5,108 bases of DNA from CAYNTH01 sp964427055. GTDB taxonomy: Archaea > Aenigmatarchaeota > Aenigmatarchaeia > CG10238-14 > SCSR01. The notes under the pieces are model-generated. The model worked only from the letters and a program-made list of their open reading frames with translations. It searched no databases and was not told the DNA's origin. This document shows positions 1 through 5,108 of this stretch, in pieces. The stretch is taken from the NCBI GenBank assembly GCA_964427055.1, contig CAYRSQ010000057.1, positions 1 to 5,108 of the forward strand, given 5' to 3'. The position numbers and the translations under genes were made by a program. Each line of letters begins with the position of its first letter. The first letter of the stretch is position 1.

Positions 1-50
1 GCAATAATACCAATATGGATGTTTGAAATTCTCAGTTAATTTGGACAGCA

Positions 51-1661
51 GTGATGAAAAGTAGAAAATTATTGCTACGCTTTGCATCTTTTTTCTTAGT
101 TTTGGTATTGGGATTTTCGCTTGTCAGTTACGCATCAGCATCGGGCCTCCCAGCGACAAACGCTTTGAGGCCTCCAGCACCACCAAGCATTATGCCAGTT
201 GTTATTGTGAGTGGTTCAGATTATGAGATGGGTTACCAGTATGGTCAACAGGCAGGACAATTTATTGAGGGAGTAAAGGAGTATAGATGGTCATCAGCGC
301 TTAAGAGCTTCAGCTACGACCAAGTCTGCCACGAACTCAAGGCGACCCAGCACTACATTAAGGAGTATGCCCCGGAATTAATAGACGCTATGAAAGGTAT
401 AGCTGCGGGAGCCGCTGCAGCTGGTTATGACATCTCATATATTGATATTCTGCTCATTAATACCGGATTATTTAAGTTACCAGGAAACGCTCACTACCCC
501 TCTCCTGTAGCCGAACTCCCCCCGGAGCAATGCTCTATTTGGTCAGCCTGGGGTGCCACTACCGCTGACGGAAGCTTGCTCTGTGCCGACAGCAGAGACG
601 CAACATTTATTCACCAAGTGGCCCTAGTTGCATTTCCAGATAAGGGTGAAAACTATATACTTACCTGTCGGGCTGGTGAAGTGGGTAACCATTTAGCCAT
701 AAATAGCAAAGGCGTTTTCCTTGGCCTCAACGCAGCACAAGGTCTTCGTGATATCGATAAGGATTATGGCATCCCGTTTCAAGCCCTTTGTGGACATCTA
801 ATTCGATTTGCGAAGACAGCGACTGAGGCTAAGGATATGTACTTGCCTTGGAAAACGTACTTTGTAACTGGTGGAATGAACCTTCATTTTTCTGATATTA
901 GCGGTAATGCTTTTGTCGTGGAGGGGACTGCTGCGCTCAAACATGTCAGAACACCTGGATATTTGGGAGAAACTGATTTTATCTTCTCTACAAATGATTT
1001 TCTTATTAGCAAGATGAAATGCGCAGGTAAATGGAAATCAAACAGTAGCCCTTCACGAAATAAAGAAATTTTCGGGTTCCTCAGTAATTATCAAGGTAAG
1101 GTGGATGTCGATTTTGCTAAGATGATGTGGAGACACACGGGCTATCAACAAATATGCCACCAAAGTAACATGGACACAGTTGTCGCACTCCCTCGTGAAG
1201 GCGATAAAGGAGTGCTTTACATCTGTACAGGGCCAGCAAGTCGAAAAACGGGCAGGGGATACTGGCAGATAGCGCCTACGCATTCTTTTTTTAAGTTGAA
1301 TCTAGCATCCAGTCCAGAAGCAGTCGTTAAGGAGGCAAAGAAAGCAGCAAACGACACCATTGGTACTGCACATCTAGAGCTACAAAAGTTAGACTTTAAA
1401 GATACGCCATACGCAGCACTTAATGAAATATTTGCTCAAGCAGTGACCGAGTACTATGCGGGCGTGAATAAGAGCTATAAAGGCCAATTTGCGAGTGGCA
1501 ACGAGGCGCTTTTTTATTACAGTCAAGCCGCAACAGCATTTGCCAGGTGTCAAGCTCATGCCTTGCAAGTATACAATGCGTTGGTTTCTCCTGCAACCAA
1601 TCCAGAAGGTCTTGGGCTCAAACCACTTCCTGTGACACTTAATCCCGTCGAGCCGCGTTAA
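51..1661 (+). CDS. Exported C45-family Ntn-hydrolase (acyl-CoA:6-APA acyltransferase-like autoproteolytic hydrolase)
   Basis: The protein is 536 residues. The N-terminus has basic residues (K3, R5, K6, R10), a hydrophobic core at about residues 11-26, and a likely signal peptidase I site after the ASA at 28-30, so the mature enzyme should act outside the cytoplasm. The presumed nucleophile is C161 in PEQCSIWSAWG, followed by a DG turn and ADSRD (about 179-183). A second family-like segment is NSKGVFLGLN at 218-227. In the C45 family (fungal isopenicillin N acyltransferase relatives) the precursor is cleaved just before this Cys, which becomes the N-terminal nucleophile for amide or acyl transfer; here the cut would fall between Q160 and C161. 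The substrate cannot be read from sequence. The start is GTG at 51 or ATG at 54; only a weak GGA precedes them, so the choice is uncertain. No partner gene is adjacent. The family call is by motif recognition, and an acid-ceramidase-like or other Ntn amidase is the main alternative. Confidence 0.8.
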   Translation: MMKSRKLLLRFASFFLVLVLGFSLVSYASASGLPATNALRPPAPPSIMPVVIVSGSDYEMGYQYGQQAGQFIEGVKEYRWSSALKSFSYDQVCHELKATQHYIKEYAPELIDAMKGIAAGAAAAGYDISYIDILLINTGLFKLPGNAHYPSPVAELPPEQCSIWSAWGATTADGSLLCADSRDATFIHQVALVAFPDKGENYILTCRAGEVGNHLAINSKGVFLGLNAAQGLRDIDKDYGIPFQALCGHLIRFAKTATEAKDMYLPWKTYFVTGGMNLHFSDISGNAFVVEGTAALKHVRTPGYLGETDFIFSTNDFLISKMKCAGKWKSNSSPSRNKEIFGFLSNYQGKVDVDFAKMMWRHTGYQQICHQSNMDTVVALPREGDKGVLYICTGPASRKTGRGYWQIAPTHSFFKLNLASSPEAVVKEAKKAANDTIGTAHLELQKLDFKDTPYAALNEIFAQAVTEYYAGVNKSYKGQFASGNEALFYYSQAATAFARCQAHALQVYNALVSPATNPEGLGLKPLPVTLNPVEPR

Positions 1662-1773
1662 AAATGGGTCTTTCGGGTTTATTGTGCATAAATTAGCTTG
1701 ATTTCGGTTCTTTGATAAATGAGGTTATAACTTTGAGCATCAGATATTCCTGATCTTGAATGCGGTGGTGTAA

Positions 1774-1793
1774 GGTGTCTTGTGTAAATTTTT
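1774..1793 (+). repeat. Candidate left terminal inverted repeat of the IS256-family relic
   Basis: A sequence beginning GGTGTC and running into TGTGTAAATTTTT lies 66 bp before the transposase start. It resembles the GGTGTC...TGTGTAAA style of ends that I recall from IS256-family elements. No matching right-end copy was found downstream, which is expected if the element is truncated. A second candidate, starting GGGTCTTTCGGG at about 1666, cannot be excluded. Confidence 0.25.
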
Positions 1794-1839
1794 AATGGTG
1801 TAGAAAAAAGGTATTTTTCCTTTAAAAGGAGAAAGCGCC

Positions 1840-2373
1840 ATGAAACTAGAAGTGAGTGTAGCTGAGCTTGTAGAAGTATTCAAGTAGATTCAGAAGCAGC
1901 CGGAACAGATCTTTGAAATGTTTCAACTGGATGTCAGAGAAATTGTCAGAGACTATACGACGGCGATGATGAACGCGGAACTTACCCCTTTTTTGGGAAG
2001 AGAGCCCCGTGCACGTAGTCAGGGAGATGTTAATCATCGCAATGGTTCCTCTGATCGTGCCTTTACGTTAAAAAACCTTGGAGAAATTGAGGTTAAAGTA
2101 CCGAGAGTTCGTAAGGGAGAATTTATCACACGGGTAATTCCTCGTAGTAAGCAGTATGAAGAGCAGCTCTGTCGGGACCTGAGCCTGATATTCCTGGCAG
2201 GGATAAGCACACTCAGTCTTCGCATGATATCCAGAAGACTGAGTGGTCGGAAGATTTTCCATACGGAGATAAGCGGAACCAATGCCGAACTGACAGAGGC
2301 AGTTAAAAAATAGCGTATGCGGGATCTTTCAAAAGAGATCATCAGGCACCTCTTTGTTGATGACGTTAATTTC
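1840..2373 (+). pseudogene. Degraded IS256-family (mutator-type) transposase, N-terminal part
   Basis: An ATG at 1840 follows a good AAAAGGAG ribosome binding site (1824-1831). The reading frame encodes MKLEVSVAELVEVFK, then a TAG at 1885-1887, and continues in the same frame with IS256-type landmarks: LDVREIV, LTPFLGREP, NHRNGSSDRAFTLKN, EVKVPRVRKGEF, PRSKQYEEQLCRDLS, FLAGISTLSLRMISRRL and NAELTEAVKK. A second TAG at 2311-2313 sits where the family normally has Trp (EAVEKWRMRDLS), consistent with a TGG to TAG change. The frame then reads RMRDLSKEI and LFVDDVNF, where the family has FVDGVNF carrying the first catalytic Asp. Similarity stops at about 2373. A full IS256 transposase is about 400 residues, so the rest of the DDE domain and the C-terminus are absent. 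With two stops and this truncation the copy cannot make active transposase. It is a relic of a past insertion. Confidence 0.9.
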
Positions 2374-2530
2374 CGTTCGAAAAGAGTGTTGATGCACCGC
2401 AGAATGTTCGAAGTGATGGAAGTGGTAAAAGGAATGATACATGTCAACAATAGGATACGCTGAACTGTCGGGATAGTGCTTCGCCATATTACGCAAGGCA
2501 AGAGAGCAAGAATCCCTTAATATCAAGAAC
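2374..2530 (+). other. Unassigned segment between IS256 relic and enoate reductase gene
   Basis: After the transposase homology ends, the same frame stays open for about 29 codons, to a TGA at 2461-2463. It encodes a basic, Met-rich stretch (for example MHRRMFEVMEVVKGMIHVNN) that I cannot align to the central part of an IS256 transposase. It may be deletion-joined IS sequence, flanking chromosome, or the tail of another broken gene. I found no convincing promoter or terminator here, although the downstream gene needs one. Confidence 0.4.
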
Positions 2531-2537
2531 GAGGAGG
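2531..2537 (+). promoter_or_regulatory. Strong ribosome binding site of the enoate reductase gene
   Basis: GAGGAGG lies 7 nt before the ATG at 2545. It is a near-consensus Shine-Dalgarno sequence at ideal spacing and fixes the start of the downstream gene. Confidence 0.85.
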
Positions 2538-2544
2538 ATAAACC

Positions 2545-4485
2545 ATGAAGTTATTTGAACCCGGCAGGATAGGCAGGCTTGCAATAAAAAATAGAATTGT
2601 GATGGCCCCGATGGGGATAGGGGGGCTTATAGAGCCTGATGGAAGGATGTCACAACGCGGGATCGAATACTTTACAGCTCGAGCTAAAGGTGGAACAGGT
2701 CTGATCATAACCGGTGCCCATAGGGTGACGCGAGAGATGGAGCAGGAGCCCATTAAACCGCTTAGCCGCCACCTTCTGCTTGATAGCATTATCTACGTTT
2801 CTCACCTCAGCGAACTCACCGACGCGGTGCATGACTATGGTGCGAAGCTTGCTGTGCAACTGACAGCAGGGACAGGGCGTGTTGCTTCTGCCAGTCAGTT
2901 AGAGACTTGTGGCGCTTTAGCGCCTTCTCCGCTTCCTTGTTTCCATGACCCGAAGATGATGGCTCGCGCGTTGACTACGGAAGAGGTTGAACAGCTGGTG
3001 AAGGCCTTTGGGATTTCTGCTGGATTGTTGAAAAAGGCTGGCGTTGATGCGGTGGAGCTTCACGGGCACGAAGGCTATCTTTTTGACCAGTTCATGACGC
3101 CCTTATGGAACAAGCGAACAGACAAATATGGTGGTGACTTTGAGGGGAGGCTCAGGTTTTCCCTTGAGGTGATCAAGGCCATTAAGGAGGCCGCTGGAGC
3201 AGACTTTCCCGTAATCTACAGGTTCGGGCTTACCCATTATTTTCCCGGAGGCCGCGAGATTCCCGAAGGTCTTGAAATTGCTCGTAGGCTTGAGGCGGCT
3301 GGTGTTGACGCGCTGGATGTTGATGCCGGATGTTATGAGACATGGTATTGGGCGCATCCACCCACCACCCAGTTGGAAGGCTGCATGGTCGATCTGGCCG
3401 CCAAGGTAAGGGAAGTTGTTAAGATACCCGTCATAGCGGTGGGAAAACTTGGCAATCCGGTTTTGGCAGAAAGCGTGCTCGAAGAGGGCAAGGCGGACTT
3501 CGTTATGTTAGGAAGACCTCTCATCGCTGACCCGCAATGGGCCAACAAGGTCAGGGGAAAAAGAGAGGAGGACATCATACCGTGTATTGGTGACCACGAA
3601 TGCCTTAAGCGAATATTCGACCGAAAGTACCTGAGCTGCTCGGTAAACCCGATGACTGGCAAAGAAAGGGAGTTTTCCATCGTGCCCGCAGAAGTCAAGA
3701 AGAAGGTGCTTGTCATTGGCGGAGGACCTGCCGGGATGGAGGCAGCCCAGATTGCGGCTCTCAGGGGACATCAGGTTATCTTGTGGGAAAAGGAAAACTC
3801 CTTGGGCGGAAATCTGATTCCAGCGTCCGCCCCTGATTTTAAGGTGGAGTACAAGAGACTGTTGGATCATCTTGCCACACAAATACGAAAGCTTGGGGTC
3901 ACCATTGAACTCGGGAAGGAAGCAACATCCGAGCTCGTCAAGGGAACGAGCCCTGACGTGGTGTTTATCGCCACCGGGGGCACTTCGATCATACCTGATA
4001 TTCCGGGCATTGAGAATAGAAATGTGGTCACGGCCGTTGACCTGCTTCTGGGAAAAAGTGAAGCCGGGGCATCGGTAGTCGTGCTTGGTGGTGGCCTTAT
4101 TGGCAGCGAAACGGCCCTTCACCTTGCACGCAAGGGCAAAAAGGTTACCGTTGTGGAAATGCTGGATAGCATAGCCGCTAATATGTATTCAGCAAATCGG
4201 AGGCATTTGGTGGACTTGCTCGAGGAGGCTGATGTAAAGTTTTATATAAATGCCACGGCCACAGAAATAACCGATGAAGGAATGATCATCAGGGGCAAGG
4301 ATGGTGAGGAAATCTCACTAAAAGTGGATACTATTGTTATCGCGGTGGGCCTCAGGTCCCGACAGGGGCATTGGGAGGGTTTGAAGGAAACCGTACCAGA
4401 GGTATATCCCATCGGAGATTATGCGGAGCCGCGGTTTGTGTGCAATGCTATCTGGGAGGGATTTCGTTTCGCCCGGCTGGTATAA
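2545..4485 (+). CDS. OYE-family NADH:flavin oxidoreductase, 2-enoate reductase / 2,4-dienoyl-CoA reductase type
   Basis: At 646 residues the protein has the full length and domain order of this family. An FMN-binding TIM barrel (about 1-340) opens with LFEPGRIGRLAIKNRIVMAPM and carries HGHEGYLFDQF (173-183), whose Y178 matches the active-site Tyr of E. coli FadH. NKRTDKYGGDFEGR follows, then GRPLIADP from 323. GCYETWYWAHPP (262-273) replaces the FadH His region and resembles clostridial 2-enoate reductases and BaiCD/BaiH. An Fe-S segment has C347, C353 and C365. An FAD-binding GGGPAG lies at 392-397, an NAD(P)-binding GGGLIGSE at 515-522, and a C-terminal IGDYAEPR at 623-630. Family members reduce alpha,beta-unsaturated acids or enoyl/dienoyl-CoA with NAD(P)H in the cytoplasm. 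The usual fourth cluster cysteine is missing: CIGDHEC stands where CIxCxxxC is expected. The substrate is unknown. The gene stands alone between two IS relics. Confidence 0.93.
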   Translation: MKLFEPGRIGRLAIKNRIVMAPMGIGGLIEPDGRMSQRGIEYFTARAKGGTGLIITGAHRVTREMEQEPIKPLSRHLLLDSIIYVSHLSELTDAVHDYGAKLAVQLTAGTGRVASASQLETCGALAPSPLPCFHDPKMMARALTTEEVEQLVKAFGISAGLLKKAGVDAVELHGHEGYLFDQFMTPLWNKRTDKYGGDFEGRLRFSLEVIKAIKEAAGADFPVIYRFGLTHYFPGGREIPEGLEIARRLEAAGVDALDVDAGCYETWYWAHPPTTQLEGCMVDLAAKVREVVKIPVIAVGKLGNPVLAESVLEEGKADFVMLGRPLIADPQWANKVRGKREEDIIPCIGDHECLKRIFDRKYLSCSVNPMTGKEREFSIVPAEVKKKVLVIGGGPAGMEAAQIAALRGHQVILWEKENSLGGNLIPASAPDFKVEYKRLLDHLATQIRKLGVTIELGKEATSELVKGTSPDVVFIATGGTSIIPDIPGIENRNVVTAVDLLLGKSEAGASVVVLGGGLIGSETALHLARKGKKVTVVEMLDSIAANMYSANRRHLVDLLEEADVKFYINATATEITDEGMIIRGKDGEEISLKVDTIVIAVGLRSRQGHWEGLKETVPEVYPIGDYAEPRFVCNAIWEGFRFARLV

Positions 4486-4573
4486 AGCAGGCTGATAAAT
4501 GCAGCATTCCGTGTCTTTCTTCCTTGCGGTGTGACCTTTGACTTTGACTCGCCATCCGAACCTTCACCGAAGC

Positions 4574-4744
4574 GAAGATAGAGTCTTACTTTTGCCGACA
4601 CCGCTGCCCTCAAGAGGATGGGTCCTATTCCCGGAGAGCTTGATGGCTGCGGCCATTATCGACCGGTTGGTCCACCACGCCAAAAAAATTTATATTAACG
4701 GTTCCAGCTATAGGCTAAAAGACAAACCTAAGAGGATAAACTAA
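4574..4744 (+). pseudogene. C-terminal fragment of an IS21-family IstB helper ATPase
   Basis: The frame reads GWVLFPESLMAAAIIDRL, then VHHAKKIYINGSSYRLKDK, ending at TAA 4742-4744. This matches the conserved C-terminus of IstB-type proteins (W..xFP..LMAAAIIDRLVHHA...I..G.SYR). Similarity is firm from W (4619) to the stop and weakens upstream of about 4590. The rest of IstB, including its Walker A and B motifs, and all of the IstA transposase are absent. A TTG-started reading of about 68 codons from 4538 is formally open but is best seen as a non-functional remnant. It lies directly before a G-rich terminus typical of IS21 elements, which supports the identification. Confidence 0.8.
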
Positions 4745-4748
4745 AAAA

Positions 4749-4801
4749 GGGGGGGGCAATTTTATTTGTTTAGAGGGGGGCAAAGGTCTTGACAAACAAC
4801 A
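4749..4801 (+). mobile_element. Right end of an IS21-family element (relic)
   Basis: Just after the IstB stop are two G-rich repeats, G8CAA (4749-4759) and G6CAA (4775-4783). The second leads into GGTCTTGACAAACAACA, ending at 4801. Read inward from the right, the end begins TGTTGTTTGTC, matching the TGT...ACA ends and multiple terminal repeats known for IS21-family elements. The boundary at 4801 is inferred; 4798 is an alternative. No left end exists in the window: the enoate reductase gene ends about 90 bp before the IstB fragment, so most of the element has been deleted. Confidence 0.65.
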
Positions 4802-4817
4802 CCGAAAGGTTTTTAAG
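4789..4817 (+). promoter_or_regulatory. Candidate sigma-70 promoter for the 2-oxoacid oxidoreductase gene, -35 inside the IS21 end
   Basis: A perfect TTGACA (4789-4794) is followed after 17 nt by TTTAAG (4812-4817), which matches TATAAT at 4 of 6 positions. Transcription would begin near 4824, giving a leader of about 80 nt. The -35 box lies within the inferred IS21 terminus and the -10 in flanking DNA. A competing -10, GATAAT at 4875-4880, matches 5 of 6 but has no good -35 upstream. Confidence 0.5.
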
Positions 4818-4847
4818 TACTTTGCAATATCAAAATAAGCCTTTAAA

Positions 4848-4870
4848 CCATCAACACACATAGTTGATGG
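4848..4870. repeat. Perfect 8-bp inverted repeat (hairpin or operator) in the 2-oxoacid oxidoreductase leader
   Basis: CCATCAAC (4848-4855) and GTTGATGG (4863-4870) are perfect inverted copies separated by the 7 nt ACACATA. In RNA this forms an 8-bp stem about 36 nt before the start codon. In DNA it could bind a dimeric regulator. It has no following U-run, so a simple intrinsic terminator is unlikely. If the downstream GATAAT is the real -10, the repeat would overlap the -35 region, as a repressor or activator site would. Confidence 0.55.
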
Positions 4871-4906
4871 GTAAGATAATATGATAAGTACCAAGAAAGG
4901 GCTGGT

Positions 4907-5108
4907 ATGAAAAAAGTGAAGCAAGATGTAAGACTTATACAAGGCAATGAGGCAATAGCCGAAGGCGCGATCTATGCTGGTGCCAGGTTTTACGCCGGAT
5001 ATCCGATTACGCCATCATCTGAAATAATGAACGATACCGCCATGTTCATGCTAAAGGTGGGCGGGATATTCGTCCAGATGGAAGATGAGATAGGAAGTAT
5101 CGCCGCCG
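4907..5108 (+). CDS. korA: 2-oxoacid:ferredoxin oxidoreductase alpha subunit (KorA/VorB type), 5' partial gene
   Basis: Only the first 67 residues lie in the window; the gene runs off the 3' edge. The start ATG at 4907 follows AAGAAAGG (4893-4900) at 6 nt. The protein shows the hallmark start of KorA/VorB-type alpha subunits: RLIQGNEAIAEGAIYAGARF (9-28), the substrate-side motif GYPITPSSEI (31-40), and VQMEDEIGSIAA (56-67). Such enzymes oxidatively decarboxylate 2-oxoacids (2-oxoglutarate, branched-chain 2-oxoacids) with CoA, reducing ferredoxin. The thiamine diphosphate-binding beta subunit is normally encoded just downstream, together with gamma and ferredoxin-like subunits in some operons. 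Substrate specificity cannot be set from this fragment, so the symbol names the family rather than a proven 2-oxoglutarate enzyme. It appears to have its own promoter region. Confidence 0.9.
   Translation, partial: MKKVKQDVRLIQGNEAIAEGAIYAGARFYAGYPITPSSEIMNDTAMFMLKVGGIFVQMEDEIGSIAA

Noticed and set aside
1666..1690. GGGTCTTTCGGG sequence just after the C45 gene as a terminator stem or IS end
   Set aside because: No complementary arm forms a stable hairpin, and no inverted copy occurs elsewhere in the window to confirm an IS end.
2034..2501. Minus-strand open frame of about 155 codons opposite the IS256 relic
   Set aside because: It is antisense to clear transposase homology, and its translation has no family resemblance.
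3508..4122. Long minus-strand open frame of about 204 codons opposite the enoate reductase gene
   Set aside because: It lies wholly inside a confidently identified gene on the other strand and shows no recognisable motif, so it is a shadow frame.
4490..4504. Small inverted repeat GCTG...CAGC just after the enoate reductase stop, as a terminator
   Set aside because: The stem is only 4 bp and is not followed by a T-run, so it cannot be supported as an intrinsic terminator.
4875..4880. GATAAT as the main -10 box of the 2-oxoacid oxidoreductase gene
   Set aside because: It matches the consensus well but the hexamer 17 nt upstream (CAACAC) is a poor -35. It is kept only as an alternative to the TTGACA/TTTAAG pair.
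4715..4942. Minus-strand open frame of about 75 codons across the IS21 end and the 2-oxoacid oxidoreductase leader
   Set aside because: It spans the IS terminus, the hairpin and the start of a real gene; its poly-Pro and Phe-rich translation follows from the G-runs and AT-rich DNA.

Overview
This window looks like chromosomal DNA of an anaerobic bacterium. The evidence is the start of a ferredoxin-dependent 2-oxoacid oxidoreductase and a 2-enoate-reductase-type Fe-S flavoprotein, both typical of strict anaerobes such as sulfate reducers, syntrophs and clostridia. The phylum cannot be settled from the sequence; Desulfobacterota or Peptococcaceae-like Firmicutes are both possible. All genes and relics lie on the + strand.

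Layout. (1) 51-1661: a complete gene for an exported C45-family (acyl-CoA:6-aminopenicillanate acyltransferase-like) Ntn-hydrolase with a clear signal peptide. (2) 1662-2373: a spacer, then a decayed IS256-family transposase with two in-frame amber stops, cut off just after its first catalytic-aspartate motif. (3) 2374-2530: a short unassigned stretch. (4) 2545-4485: a complete, well-translated gene for an OYE-type enoate reductase with an FMN barrel, an Fe-S segment and FAD/NAD(P)-binding domains. Its Fe-S cysteine motif is atypical. (5) about 4574-4801: the extreme 3' end of an IS21-family element, comprising an IstB C-terminal fragment and a G-rich right terminus. (6) 4789-4906: a promoter-like region with a perfect inverted repeat. 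(7) 4907-5108: the beginning of a KorA/VorB-type 2-oxoacid:ferredoxin oxidoreductase alpha subunit, cut by the window end.

The two enzyme genes around the IS21 relic would fit anaerobic acid or CoA-ester metabolism: enoate reduction, and ferredoxin-linked oxidation of 2-oxoacids. They are separated by about 420 bp of IS debris and a probable separate promoter, so they are not a simple operon. The most interesting point is that the best -35 box for the 2-oxoacid oxidoreductase gene lies inside the IS21 right end, so its promoter may be insertion-derived. I see no RNA genes, CRISPR arrays or clear terminators, and no convincing evidence of a wholly new system.
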